Assembly: GCF_010500995.1 (NCBI RefSeq)
Contig: NZ_QVMK01000007.1
Location: 18,720-82,719 of the forward strand
Direction of reading: 5' to 3'
DNA: 64,000 bases
Source of the DNA: Bacteroides sp. 224
GTDB taxonomy: Bacteria; Bacteroidota; Bacteroidia; Bacteroidales; Bacteroidaceae
Below are positions 1 to 11,922 of the stretch, piece after piece. The notes beneath the pieces were generated by a model. It was not told where the DNA came from and ran no database searches. It saw only the letters and a list, made by a program, of their open reading frames with translations. The translations under genes were made by a program, and so were the position numbers. Every line of letters starts with the position of its first letter. Positions within the stretch are counted from its first letter, which is position 1.

Positions 1-1347
1 GAGATGTACAGAGTAACCCGCAATCCGCGTTATCTCGAACTATCTAAAAACCTGATTGATATTCGCGGCATGGTAGAAAACGGTACCGATGATAATCAGG
101 ATCGTGTTCCTTTCCGCGATCAGAAAGTAGCTATGGGACATGCCGTACGTGCCAATTACCTGTATGCCGGAGTAGCGGATGTGTACGCAGAAACCGGCGA
201 AAACCTCTTGATGGAAAACCTCCAAAGCATCTGGAAAGATATTGTTACCCGCAAAATGTACATCACCGGAGCCTGTGGCGCACTTTATGATGGTACCTCA
301 CCCGATGCAACCTGTTATCAACCGGACAGTATTCAAAAGGTACACCAAAGCTATGGGCGACCTTATCAGCTACCCAATAGCACTGCCCATAATGAAACAT
401 GTGCGAATATTGGTAATATGCTGTTTAACTGGCGGATGTTCCAAACAAGCGGAGATGCCAAGTATACCGATTTGGTAGAGAACTGTTTCTATAACAGTAT
501 CTTAAGTGGTATCAGCTTAGATGGAAAGAAATACTTCTATACCAACCCTTTACGTATCAGTGCCGATTTGCCATATACCTTGCGTTGGCCTAAAGAACGA
601 ACAGAATACATCAGTTGTTTCTGTTGTCCTCCCAATACCGTTCGTACACTTTGCGAAGCGCAAAACTATGCTTACTCAATCAACGAAAAAGGAATCTGGT
701 GCAATATGTATGGAGGCAGCGAATTGGAAACTAAACTGGCTACCGGCGATAAAGTAAAACTGACTCAGATGTCCGATTATCCGTGGGACGGAAATGTGCA
801 ATTAACCGTAGAACTTGCTCCCAAAAAGAGAGCATTCTCTTTATTTATGCGTATTCCCGAATGGTGCGAGAAAGCAACGCTTACTGTAAATGGAGAAGCA
901 ATCAACACTTCATTAAAAGCAAATACATATACAGAAATCAATCGTGTTTGGAAGAAAGGAGATAAAGTAGAACTGGTGATGGATATGCCGGTGAAGCTGA
1001 TGGAATCTCACCCATTAGTAGAAGAAACACGCAATCAGATAGCCGTGAAACGCGGTCCATTGGTGTACTGTCTTGAAAATATAGATATAGAGAACGGTAA
1101 ACGAATTGACGATGTATTGATTCCTGCTGACATAAAACTGACTCCAAAGAAGATCACCATCCAAGGAAGCCCGGTTGTTGCATTGGAAGGAACTGCCCGC
1201 TTGGCAAATAACGATTCTTGGGAAAACACCTTATACAGAGCAGTATCAAAGGCAGATAAGTCGGTGAACATCCGCCTGATACCTTACTATGCATGGGGAA
1301 ATAGAGGAAAAACAGAAATGACAGTTTGGATGCCGTTAAGCAGATAA
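1..1347 (+). CDS. GH127-type beta-L-arabinofuranosidase, 5' end outside window
   Basis: The frame is open at the first base, so the N-terminus, including any signal peptide, lies outside. The family hydrolyses beta-L-arabinofuranosides, and one RG-II-active member acts on aceric acid. The zinc/thiolate active site of GH127 can be read: HNETCANIG (about codons 129-137, the Glu and first Cys ligand) and SCFCCPPNTVRTL (about codons 204-216, the paired Cys with the nucleophile candidate). The C-terminal half is the expected beta-sandwich region. The stop lies 23 bp before the rhamnosidase start, so it is the first visible gene of a five-gene operon. Family assignment is firm. The substrate is inferred from pectin-type neighbours. 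Confidence 0.88.
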   Translation, partial: EMYRVTRNPRYLELSKNLIDIRGMVENGTDDNQDRVPFRDQKVAMGHAVRANYLYAGVADVYAETGENLLMENLQSIWKDIVTRKMYITGACGALYDGTSPDATCYQPDSIQKVHQSYGRPYQLPNSTAHNETCANIGNMLFNWRMFQTSGDAKYTDLVENCFYNSILSGISLDGKKYFYTNPLRISADLPYTLRWPKERTEYISCFCCPPNTVRTLCEAQNYAYSINEKGIWCNMYGGSELETKLATGDKVKLTQMSDYPWDGNVQLTVELAPKKRAFSLFMRIPEWCEKATLTVNGEAINTSLKANTYTEINRVWKKGDKVELVMDMPVKLMESHPLVEETRNQIAVKRGPLVYCLENIDIENGKRIDDVLIPADIKLTPKKITIQGSPVVALEGTARLANNDSWENTLYRAVSKADKSVNIRLIPYYAWGNRGKTEMTVWMPLSR

Positions 1348-1370
1348 CTACTAACCGGAAAGATATAGAG

Positions 1371-3560
1371 ATGAAGTCTGAAGAAATGAATGTACCTACC
1401 TGGATCTGGTATCCCGGTGATTATGAAATATGGTTGGGTAATGAAATGAATAATCGCCGTACCGAACGCGGTGCTTTCTTTCCCCCGTTCTGGAAGATAG
1501 ATAGCCATTATGTAGTGGTAGAGTTTAGTAAAAAGTTGAATCTTTCTGCTCCCGAAGAAATTGAAATAGCCGTAGAAGGTCGTTTCAATATCAAATTGGA
1601 TGGGAAACTGCAATTCGGAGAACCAAGAAAGTTCCTCCTTCCTGCCGGCGAACATAACCTGAATATCAAAGTATATAATCAGGCAACGCCTCCTGCTTTA
1701 TTCGTTCAAGGAAAAACAGTACATACCGATTCTACCTGGAAAGTAACTTTCGAAGATAAAGAATGGATTGACGAGAGTGGCAAAGCCAGTGATACTTCCG
1801 CCACTGTTTATATGGATGCCGGTCACTGGAATTTTAATACTCCCGATCAGAAACCATCTCAATTCCAATTGGCTACCCGTATTGAAAATCCGGTAGCGAG
1901 TACTTTTATTCAAGAGGGAGAACTCATTGATTTTGGAAAAGAAACCTTCGGCTATATCCAACTTCATGGATTAAAAGGTAATGGAGTTATCAACCTCTTT
2001 TATGGAGAAAGCCCGGAAGAAGCACAGGATACAGAATATTGCGAAACACTGGATTGCTTACAGATTGAAAACAATCGGGTAATCGACCTGGCTATAAATA
2101 AAGAAACAAAATTAAACGGAGACTATACATTGAGTAATAGTAAAGCTTTCCGTTATGTATATATACAGAAAACCGATACAGTCAGTTGGGATGGTATCTC
2201 TATGTTATATGAATACCTCCCGGTGAACTATCGCGGTTCATTCCGTTGTAACGATGAAGAAATTAATCGCATCTGGGATATAGGAGCATACACCATGCAT
2301 CTCACTACGCGCGAATTCTTTATTGACGGCATCAAGCGCGACCGATGGGTGTGGAGTGGCGATGCCATTCAAAGTTACCTGATGAACTACTACCTGTTCT
2401 TCGATAGCGAATCTGTGAAGCGTACCATTTGGTTGCTTCGTGGCAAAGATCCGGTGACCGGACATTCCAATACCATTATGGACTATACGTTTTATTGGTT
2501 CCTGAGTATCTACGATTATTATATGTATTCGGGAGATAAAGCATTTGTCGCTCAAATCTATCCGCGTATGCAAACCATGATGGAGTATGTCTTAGGGCGT
2601 ACCAACACAAACGGCATGGTAGAAGGTATGACGGGCGACTGGGTATTTGTTGACTGGGCAGACGGCTATCTGGATAAGAAAGGGGAACTCTCTTTTGAAC
2701 AAGTATTACTTTGTAAAAGTCTGGAAACCATGGCACTTTGCGCTAACCTGGTAAATAACGAAGAAGACACAGCTCAATATTCTAAACTGGCAGATGATTT
2801 ACGCAGCAAATTATTACCGGCCTTTTGGAATGAAAGTAAGCAAGCTCTTGTGCATAACCGTATCAATGGAAAACAGAGTGAAGCAGTTACCCGATACTCC
2901 AATATGTTCTCGGTGTTCTTCAATTACCTGGATGATAATCAGAAGCAAGCCATTAAGAAATCGGTATTATTAAACGATGATATCCTCAAAATCACTACCC
3001 CTTACATGCGTTTCTATGAATTGGAAGCACTTTGCGCTTTAGGCGAGCAAGAGGAAGTAATGAAAGAGATGAAAGCCTATTGGGGAGGCATGCTCCGCCT
3101 GGGGGCTACTTCTTTCTGGGAAAAATACAATCCCGAAGAAAGTGGAACGCAGCACCTTGCGATGTATGGCCGTCCGTATGGAAAGAGTCTTTGCCATGCT
3201 TGGGGTGCCAGCCCTATTTACCTGTTAGGCAAGTATTATGTAGGCGTTCGACCCATTAAAGAAGGATACAAAGAATTTGAAATCAATCCTGTATTGGGTG
3301 GATTGGAGTGGATGGAAAGCAATGTGCCCACTCCAAATGGAGACATCAAAGTGTATATGGATGAGAGAACGATTAAGGTAAAAGCTACGGAGGGGAAAGG
3401 ATATGTGAACTTTACCAGTCAAACCCAACCAACAACAAATAGGGGGCAAATAGAATCATTAGGTAATAATAAATACCGACTAAGCCTCTCCCCAGCCCTC
3501 TCCAGAGGAGAGGGAGAAGGGGAGATGGTTTGTATATCTTATTCTCCACTAAAGAAGTAA
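1371..3560 (+). CDS. GH78-like alpha-L-rhamnosidase
   Basis: About 729 residues. I chose ATG 1371 because the longer frame starts only at a TTG (1326) inside the preceding gene. There is a beta-sandwich N-terminal part, then an (alpha/alpha)6 catalytic domain. The segment DGIKRDRWVWSGD (about residues 319-331) matches the GH78 signature carrying the general acid Asp. No clear signal peptide is visible, so it probably acts in the cytoplasm or periplasm on oligosaccharides delivered by the symporter downstream. The last 25 or so residues (SLSPALSRGEGEG...) do not look like GH78: they are the translation of a GC-rich palindromic repeat (3484-3525) that has replaced or extended the natural C-terminus. 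Confidence 0.85.
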   Translation: MKSEEMNVPTWIWYPGDYEIWLGNEMNNRRTERGAFFPPFWKIDSHYVVVEFSKKLNLSAPEEIEIAVEGRFNIKLDGKLQFGEPRKFLLPAGEHNLNIKVYNQATPPALFVQGKTVHTDSTWKVTFEDKEWIDESGKASDTSATVYMDAGHWNFNTPDQKPSQFQLATRIENPVASTFIQEGELIDFGKETFGYIQLHGLKGNGVINLFYGESPEEAQDTEYCETLDCLQIENNRVIDLAINKETKLNGDYTLSNSKAFRYVYIQKTDTVSWDGISMLYEYLPVNYRGSFRCNDEEINRIWDIGAYTMHLTTREFFIDGIKRDRWVWSGDAIQSYLMNYYLFFDSESVKRTIWLLRGKDPVTGHSNTIMDYTFYWFLSIYDYYMYSGDKAFVAQIYPRMQTMMEYVLGRTNTNGMVEGMTGDWVFVDWADGYLDKKGELSFEQVLLCKSLETMALCANLVNNEEDTAQYSKLADDLRSKLLPAFWNESKQALVHNRINGKQSEAVTRYSNMFSVFFNYLDDNQKQAIKKSVLLNDDILKITTPYMRFYELEALCALGEQEEVMKEMKAYWGGMLRLGATSFWEKYNPEESGTQHLAMYGRPYGKSLCHAWGASPIYLLGKYYVGVRPIKEGYKEFEINPVLGGLEWMESNVPTPNGDIKVYMDERTIKVKATEGKGYVNFTSQTQPTTNRGQIESLGNNKYRLSLSPALSRGEGEGEMVCISYSPLKK
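3484..3525. repeat. GC-rich palindromic element copy R1 (left arm of doublet)
   Basis: CCTCTCCCCAGCCCTCTCC followed by a short loop and GGAGAGGG AGAAGGGGA. It is read in frame as SLSPALSRGEGEG at the end of the rhamnosidase. It is an inverted copy of R2 (3639-3677); the two flank the stop codon of one gene and the start codon of the next, 113 bp apart. Confidence 0.9.
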
Positions 3561-3614
3561 CCCATAATCCATATTGTTTAGAATATAAAAAAGAAGCATA
3601 AATAGAATAAAGAA

Positions 3615-4580
3615 ATGAATACCATTAACAAAACAAACCCTTCTCCCTCTCTTTTGGAGAGGGCTGGGGAGAGGCTTCCACTCAAAGGAATCATCCCTCC
3701 TTTAGTAACCCCCTTATTAGACAACGATACCCTTGATATAAAAGGACTTGAGAACCTGATCGAACGCCTCATCAAAGGCGGAGTACACGGACTTTTCATC
3801 TTGGGAACCACCGGAGAGGCACAAAGCATCAGCTATTGTGTGCGTCGGCAGATGATTGAAGAAACCAGTCGGATTAATAATAAACGTTTGCCTTTACTGG
3901 TATGTATCTCCGATACCAGTATTACAGAAAGCATCAAATTGGCACAGATTGCTGCCGATTGCGGTGCCGACGCTGTGGTATCTGCCCCTCCTTACTACTA
4001 CGCACCCAGTCAGGTGGAGTTGGCGGAGTTCTATCTGGACTTGGCAGACAGATTGCCTTTGCCCTTGTTCCTGTACAATATGCCCAGTCATACGAAAGTA
4101 AACTTTGCTCCTGAAACGATTCGCGCTATTGCCGAAAACAAGAAGGTGATTGGTTTCAAGGATAGCTCCGCCAATGCAGTCTATTTCCAAAGCGTGATGA
4201 CAGCGATGAAGGATCGTCCGGATTTCTCTATGTTGGTAGGTCCCGAAGAAATTACAGGAGAAGTAGTACTGATGGGCGGTTATGGAGGTATTAACGGAGG
4301 AGCCAATATGTTCCCTGAACTATACGTCGATCTCTATAATGCAGCAGCGGCAGAAGACTTGCAGGAAGTACGTCGTTTACAGCAAATCATTATGCAGATT
4401 TCCACTACCATCTATACAGTAGGAAAGTATGGTAGTAGCTATCTTAAAGGGGTGAAGTGTGCGTTGGGCTTACTTGGTGTTTGCAATGACCATTTAGCTG
4501 CCCCCTTCAATAAATTCAAAGAACCTGAAAAAGAAAAGATACGCCAGGCATTGGATAAGATACAAGCCATGCTGAAATAA
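3615..4580 (+). CDS. DHDPS/NAL-superfamily class I aldolase
   Basis: 321 residues. The TIM-barrel family comprises dihydrodipicolinate synthase, N-acetylneuraminate lyase and 2-keto-3-deoxy-sugar-acid aldolases. The Schiff-base lysine is K182 in GFKDSS, the catalytic tyrosine Y154 in LYNMPS, and GTTGE forms the carboxylate-binding loop. In an operon with glycosidases and a symporter, cleavage of a 2-keto-3-deoxy sugar acid is more likely than lysine biosynthesis. The exact substrate cannot be read. Residues 8-21 (PSPSLLERAGERL) are encoded by palindromic repeat R2, ahead of the normal family start (LKGIIPPLVTP). The ancestral start was therefore probably near residue 22, and the present ATG lies in the spacer of the repeat doublet. 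Confidence 0.85.
   Translation: MNTINKTNPSPSLLERAGERLPLKGIIPPLVTPLLDNDTLDIKGLENLIERLIKGGVHGLFILGTTGEAQSISYCVRRQMIEETSRINNKRLPLLVCISDTSITESIKLAQIAADCGADAVVSAPPYYYAPSQVELAEFYLDLADRLPLPLFLYNMPSHTKVNFAPETIRAIAENKKVIGFKDSSANAVYFQSVMTAMKDRPDFSMLVGPEEITGEVVLMGGYGGINGGANMFPELYVDLYNAAAAEDLQEVRRLQQIIMQISTTIYTVGKYGSSYLKGVKCALGLLGVCNDHLAAPFNKFKEPEKEKIRQALDKIQAMLK
3639..3677. repeat. GC-rich palindromic element copy R2 (right arm of doublet)
   Basis: TTCTCCCTCTC TTTT GGAGAGGGCTGGGGAGAGGC, nearly the exact reverse complement of R1. Translated in frame at the N-terminus of the aldolase. Confidence 0.9.
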
Positions 4581-4606
4581 CACCGTTAACCTTCAATTTA
4601 ATTACC

Positions 4607-6069
4607 ATGACTATACTCGATATTATTATCTTTCTTATTTTCACCGGCGGCGTTGTTTTATTTGGATGTTCCTTCTTCCAGAAGAAACGTACCAGCGACG
4701 AAATGACTGCTGCCGGACGTTCCCTGCCCGGATGGGTGGTGGGTATGAGTATTTTTGCTACTTACGTAAGTAGTATCAGCTATTTGGCCTATCCCGGAAA
4801 AGCGTATATGAGCGATTGGAATGCGTTTGTATTTAGTCTCTCCATTCCTATTGCTTCTTACTTTGCTGCTAAATATTTTGTTCCGTTCTATCGGAATCTC
4901 GGAAGTGTATCTGCCTATTCGTTTCTCGAAAGACGCTTTGGCCCTTGGGCACGTGTATATGCTTCTACCTGCTATTTGTTAACGCAAATTGCCCGTATGG
5001 GTTCTATCCTTTATCTATTGGCACTACCCATGAATGCTTTATTAGGATGGGATATCAAAACCATCATAGTGTGTACTTCCATTGCTATTACTTTCTATTC
5101 AATGATGGGTGGAATTAAAGCCGTGATTTGGACAGAAGCTATACAAGGGTTTATCCTGATAGGTGGAGCGTTAGTTTGTTTCTTTGTAATCATATTCGGC
5201 ATGCCCGAAGGTCCTAAACAATTCTGGGATATAGCCGTAGCCGATAATAAATTCTCATTGGGAAGTTTCAGCTCCAGTCTTACCGAATCAACCTTCTGGG
5301 TTTGCCTGATTTACGGAATCTTTATCAATCTCCAAAACTATGGTATCGACCAGAACTATGTGCAACGCTACCTCACAGCCAAAGATGAAAAGAGTGCTAA
5401 ATTCTCTGCGCTTTTCGGTGGGTATTTGTTTATACCCGTTTCTGCCGTTTTCTTCTTAATAGGAACAGGTCTGTATACTTTCTATAAAGTACAGCCCGAT
5501 TTACTGCCGGCAGGTGTTGAAGGTGATTTTGTATTCCCTTATTTCATTGTACACCAATTACCCACAGGGTTAACCGGATTATTGATCGCTTCTATCTTTG
5601 CCGCAGGTATGAGTACCATTGCAACCAGTATCACCAGTTCGGCCACCGTTCTTTTGACGGACTATTATCTGCGTTTCTTTAAGAAGTCGGCAACCGATGG
5701 ACAATCTGTTCGGATGATTTATATATCGAATGCAGCCATTGGCATCATCGGTATCTTTGTGGCCATTGCGTTTTTACAGGTAGAAAGTGCATTGGATGCC
5801 TGGTGGGCATTGTCCTCTATCTTTAGTGGCGGTATGCTGGGATTGTTCTTACTGGGATACCTAAGTAAGAAAGCCCGCAACATAGATGCAATTATCGGAA
5901 CCATTGCAGGGGTGATTGTAGTAATGTGGATGAGCCTTTCGCCCATATTCTTTACCGATGGATTCCTGAGCGAATTCCGTAGTCCCTTCCATGCTAATCT
6001 GACGATTGTGTTTGGTACGATTGTAATCTTCTTGGTTGGGTTCTTAATGGCGAAACTGCTTTGTAGAAA

Positions 6070-6073
<4 letters not shown>
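4607..6073 (+). CDS. Sodium:solute symporter (SSS family)
   Basis: 488 residues of almost continuous hydrophobic helices, about 13 transmembrane segments, starting with a periplasmic-N-terminus SSS pattern (LDIIIFLIFTGGVVLFGCSFF). The early helix segment YVSSISYLAYPGKAY and the later GMSTIATSITSSATVLLTDYY are typical of the Na+-binding core of the family. It should import a sugar or sugar-acid product made by the neighbouring glycosidases into the cytosol for the aldolase. It starts 26 bp after the aldolase, and its stop overlaps the next start (ATGA), which indicates translational coupling. Substrate unknown. Confidence 0.9.
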
Positions 6074-7949
<1,876 letters not shown>

Positions 7950-7964
<15 letters not shown>

Positions 7965-9374
7965 ATAAACCTCCCATCCCAAATAAGTCTCCACAGCCTC
8001 CAGTACAATATCCTGAACATTACCGCGACACATTGCCACATGATGTTCAAAACCATTCTTGCACATATACTTCATCAACTTTTGAAGATTCGGAACTTCT
8101 GTTACTGCAATACAACCATCCATTCCGTATGGATCATCGGTAATGTTTCCTTCTCCCAGATAAGATTTAATAATACCTTTAGGATCATCCGTAGATATTC
8201 TGAAATAGGTAAACGGTCCTGCGGTTACTTTGCCTTTTACGGCTCCAAAGGTATTCTCTGTACCCATGGTACGACTTAATACACCCAGATTCCCTAATTC
8301 CAAGTTGTTCTTTACGAAGCTCTTCGGGAAGTTTCCACAGTGTGTACAAACACATTTGTTGCGTTCTTCGGCGAAGTTGTTGTTCCAGTCCACAAGGGCA
8401 GAGGCATTGCCCGAAGCTAACGTTAGTGCATACATGGAGATGGCTCCTGCAATATCTACTTCGCAAGCACTTGGTATAAGTTTATCTCCCAGCATACTCA
8501 TGGTTACACAAGAAGCACAGCCGTAGTTTGCCTGTAAAGAATCCCAGCATTGAATGGCTACCGCGTCGATATCATTGGCTTCTATCCATTGCTCTACGGC
8601 TAAACCGAACTTGGCTTGTTTCATTAATTTCTTTTCGTAGCCTTCGGGAACTTTTGCATAGCCGTGAATCTCTTTAATACGATTCAGCAAAGCAGTATCT
8701 TCATCTGTAATGGCATTGGCCATACCCAGGATTTCCGATAAGTCAACGGGAACGACAGTAATGCCTGCGCGTTGAAGAATCTTTTCCGAAGCACGTACTG
8801 TCTGGAATCCGGCAGGACGAGCGCCGATAGCTCCTATACGGGCATTGCGCAATTTGTTTACTACCCGACAAATACCCGCGAAGCGATTGATATCTTCTAA
8901 TAGTAAGGGGCTGTTAATTGAGTAGGTGTGCAGGGTAGTATCTGTAAACGGAATACCATATTGATACAAGTTATTGCAAACAGAAAGCTTACCACAGAAT
9001 GCATCTCTACGATTGTCAAGATCTACTTTGTCATTATCATCGTCACAAGCTTGTACAAGGATGGGCACATTCAGGTTAGCTAATTGAATGGCATTGATAA
9101 TACCTATCTCAAAACCAAAATTGGGCAAGGTAATGATGATACCATCAATCCGTTCGCGATTCTTTTTGAAGAGTTCGGCGCATTTTACACCATCCTCGCG
9201 GGTTTCCATACTTCCTGAACCTGTGGGAGTATCCTTTTCGTCGAGTATTACATAATCGTAATTGTTATCGGTAAGCACTTTTGTAAGTGTTGCGCGAACA
9301 TCTTTGGCTAAGGCGGAGTTAAAATAACTGCGTGTGCCTAAGATAATACCAAATGTCATTTTCCTGTTTTTCAT
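7950..9374 (-). CDS. L-fucose-isomerase-like sugar isomerase
   Basis: 474 residues. It belongs to the L-fucose/L-arabinose isomerase fold: an N-terminal Rossmann-like half (FGIILGTRSYFNSALA, then GIIITLPNFGFE) and a C-terminal half with candidate metal ligands in SACEVDIAGA and ALVDWNNNF plus a late His region (FEHHVAMCRGN). These enzymes interconvert aldoses and ketoses using Mn2+. It is the last gene of a minus-strand cluster with an FGGY kinase and a split transketolase, so it probably converts an aldopentose (D-apiose is the best guess) to the ketose. The last residues, SVES, and the stop codon come from an adjacent palindromic repeat. Family firm, substrate inferred. Confidence 0.75.
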
Positions 9375-9410
9375 GATACGTATATTATTAAAATTGATTT
9401 ATATTAGTTA

Positions 9411-9480
9411 GAACACAGAGGCACGGAGATACAGAGTTCTTAATTAGAGTAAACTTTGTGTCTCTGTGTCTCCGTGTTCG
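9411..9480. repeat. ACACAGAGGCACGGAG-type palindromic element, copy 1
   Basis: Left arm GAACACAGAGGCACGGAGAT, right arm GTGTCTCTGTGTCTCCGTG and following bases. It lies between the isomerase and kinase genes and enters the kinase frame, where it encodes the C-terminal NTETQRHKV. Second copy at 11923-11993. Confidence 0.88.
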
Positions 9481-10954
9481 TTTTTTCTATTGCATTTACC
9501 CAACCTGCGTAAAACCTGTTTCGGGTTTCAGCATTCATTTTGGGTGTAATTATCTTCTCTGTTTTCCGGAGAGAGGCAACTTCCTCTAAGCTCTTCCAGA
9601 TGCCGCGTGCCAGTCCATTCATAATAACCGCTCCCAAAGCAGATGCTTCTTCAACTTCGGAACGGTTAATGGTGGCGTTCAACATATCGCTTTGAAACTG
9701 CATCAGGAAGTTATTCTTTGTAGGGCCGCCGTCTACTCTTAATTCTTTTAAAGAGAGTTGGGCTTGCGTGGTCATTAAATCGACTAAGTCTTTTACCTGG
9801 TATGCAATGGCTTCTAAGGCAGCTCTAACAATCTGGGCTTTTCCTGTTCCCAAAGTCATTCCGTGAATCATGGCTTTGGCTTGAGAATTCCACCAAGGGG
9901 CACCCAATCCTGCGAAAGCGGGAACAAAGTAAACGCCTCCGTTATCAGGGATGCTGACGGCGAGAGCTTCTACTTCGGCAGGGCTGTTGATGAGTTGCAA
10001 CTTCTCTTCCAACCATTTAATGGTAGCGCCTGTGCAATGTACATTGCCTTCGTAGGCATAATACACTTTTCCGCAAGCGGCGAAACCGACGGAAGTAACC
10101 AATCCGTTGGAGGCTTCGATGGGGTGCTCTCCGATGTTTACCATCACGGACGATCCTGTGCCATACGTGCTTTTTCCCATGCCCGGTTCAAAACACATTT
10201 GTCCTGTAAGGGCTCCATGAGAATCTCCCAAGATGCCTGCAATGGTTACGGGGGAGGAGAAGATGCCTTCTAAAGTGCTTTCTCCAAAAACAGAATCACA
10301 AGGTTTCGCCTCCGCCATCATAGAACGGGGGATGGTAAAGAGGGCGAGTAGCTCATCGTCCCAATCGAGGGTATGGATGTTAAATAATAGCGTGCGCGAT
10401 GCATTGGTATAGTCGGTTGCATGTACCTTGCCTTCCGTCATTTTCCATAATAGCCAGGAGTCTATGGTACCTGCAAGTAGTTTGCCTTCGTTGGCAAGTT
10501 GACGGGCACCTTCTACCTGATCCAAAATCCATTGAATGCCACTGGCGGAGAAATAAGGATCGACAATAAGTCCGCTTTTTTGCTTGATGGTTTCCGTGTG
10601 CCCTTGTTTGATTAACTCTGCACAGATATCGGCTCCTCGCTGGCATTGCCACACGATGGCATTGTATATCGGTTTTCCTGTTTCCTTATTCCAAACAACC
10701 ACTGTTTCGCGCTGATTGGTGATGGCAATGGAGCAGGTATCATCAGCCTCTATCTTTCCGCTTTCAATAACTTGCTTTACGGCTTTCAAGGTGTTGGCAT
10801 AGATTTCTTCGGCATCATGCTCTACCCAGCTTGGTGCGGGGTAATATTGTTCGTGGGAGATTGTTACCCGATAAACAAACTCACATTGCTCGTTGAACAA
10901 AACTGCTTTGGTGGCCGATGTACTTTGGTCAATGGACAGGATGTAATTTCTCAT
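9440..10954 (-). CDS. aptK: FGGY-family carbohydrate kinase (apulose kinase candidate)
   Basis: 504 residues. N-terminal nucleotide-binding motif YILSIDQSTSATKAVLF, then the classic glycerol-kinase-like segments (SIAITNQRETVVVWNKETG, YGTGSSVMVNIG, LRVDGGPTKNNFLMQFQSD). It phosphorylates a sugar or polyol with ATP in the cytosol. The start overlaps the stop of the transketolase C-subunit gene by 4 nt, so it is translationally coupled. Pairing with a split transketolase and an isomerase matches the apulose kinase step of the published transketolase-type D-apiose route. Glycerol, xylulose or another ketose remains possible. Oddity: the C-terminal NTETQRHKVYSN is encoded by the repeat at 9411-9480. 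Confidence 0.72.
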   Translation of the reverse strand: MRNYILSIDQSTSATKAVLFNEQCEFVYRVTISHEQYYPAPSWVEHDAEEIYANTLKAVKQVIESGKIEADDTCSIAITNQRETVVVWNKETGKPIYNAIVWQCQRGADICAELIKQGHTETIKQKSGLIVDPYFSASGIQWILDQVEGARQLANEGKLLAGTIDSWLLWKMTEGKVHATDYTNASRTLLFNIHTLDWDDELLALFTIPRSMMAEAKPCDSVFGESTLEGIFSSPVTIAGILGDSHGALTGQMCFEPGMGKSTYGTGSSVMVNIGEHPIEASNGLVTSVGFAACGKVYYAYEGNVHCTGATIKWLEEKLQLINSPAEVEALAVSIPDNGGVYFVPAFAGLGAPWWNSQAKAMIHGMTLGTGKAQIVRAALEAIAYQVKDLVDLMTTQAQLSLKELRVDGGPTKNNFLMQFQSDMLNATINRSEVEEASALGAVIMNGLARGIWKSLEEVASLRKTEKIITPKMNAETRNRFYAGWVNAIEKTNTETQRHKVYSN

Positions 10955-11889
10955 GATAAAAACTCAATAGCTGTTTTGTAAATACCTTCGGTGTCTATTC
11001 CGTAGTGTCTGAAAATCTCTAATGGCTTACCATGAATGGCATTCTCGTTGGGGATACCTAAGATTTTAACAGGCACAGGATGATGCTGCACAACTGTTTC
11101 GGCCACTATCGCACCTAAACCTCCGTATATGCTATGCTCTTCGACGGTTATGATCTTACCCGTTTCGCGTGCGGCTTTAAGAATGGCTTCCGTATCCGCA
11201 GGCTTTAAGGTATGCATGTCGATAACGCGGGCATGGATTCCTTGCTCTTTTAGCTTTTTGCCTGCTTCATAGCAATGGTAAACGGTTTCTCCTGTTCCAA
11301 TTAGGGTGATGTCATTGCCATCCATCAAAGTGTTGGCTTTACCTATTTCGAAATCAAACGATTCATTCTCATACACATCGGGCACAGCATTCCGGCCAAC
11401 GCGTACATATACAGGGTGAGCGTAATTGACCAAAGCCTCTACCAATTTCCGGGTTTGACGAGCATCACAGGGCAGAATCACTTCCATACCCGGGAAGGTG
11501 CGAAGTACCGCAATATCATGTAAACTGTGGTGAGTGGCTCCTAAAGCTCCATAACTTACACCGCCACTTACTCCTAATATTTTTACATTATTCTTTGAAT
11601 AGGCAAGGTCTACTTTTACCTGTTCCAAGCTGCGCGCCACATAAAAACAGGCAGGACCGCAAACGAATACTTTCTTTCCTGCCATGGCGAGTCCGGCACT
11701 TACCCCAACTGCGTTTTGTTCGGCAATGCCTACTTCTACAAATTGTTCGGGTAGTTCTTTGGCAAAATCGGTCAGCGTAACAGAACCTCTGGCGTCAGAA
11801 GTAACGGCTACTATATCTTTATCTTTTTTTCCCAGTTCCAGCAATGTTTCAGTAAAACTTTGGCGACAAGGTATGGTTTGTTTACTCAT
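10951..11889 (-). CDS. aptB: Transketolase C-terminal subunit (apulose-4-phosphate transketolase subunit B candidate)
   Basis: 312 residues, equal to the pyrimidine-binding plus C-terminal domains of transketolase. EQFVEVGIAEQNAVGVSAGLA is the conserved glutamate region that activates TPP, GATHHSLHDIAVLRTFPGMEV the phosphate-binding His region, and IITVEEHSIYGGLGAIVAE the C-terminal domain. It forms a heterodimer with the N-terminal subunit encoded upstream. Housekeeping transketolase is normally one chain, so a split pair beside a sugar kinase and isomerase points to a dedicated catabolic enzyme. Assignment to apulose-4-phosphate is by context. Confidence 0.72.
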   Translation of the reverse strand: MSKQTIPCRQSFTETLLELGKKDKDIVAVTSDARGSVTLTDFAKELPEQFVEVGIAEQNAVGVSAGLAMAGKKVFVCGPACFYVARSLEQVKVDLAYSKNNVKILGVSGGVSYGALGATHHSLHDIAVLRTFPGMEVILPCDARQTRKLVEALVNYAHPVYVRVGRNAVPDVYENESFDFEIGKANTLMDGNDITLIGTGETVYHCYEAGKKLKEQGIHARVIDMHTLKPADTEAILKAARETGKIITVEEHSIYGGLGAIVAETVVQHHPVPVKILGIPNENAIHGKPLEIFRHYGIDTEGIYKTAIEFLS

Positions 11890-11922
11890 ATAAGTTGAAG
11901 ATTGAGAGTTGAAAATTGAATA

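Noticed and set aside
1326..1370. Longer TTG start for the rhamnosidase
   Set aside because: Lies inside the GH127 gene; the extra residues do not resemble the family, and ATG 1371 follows the GH127 stop.
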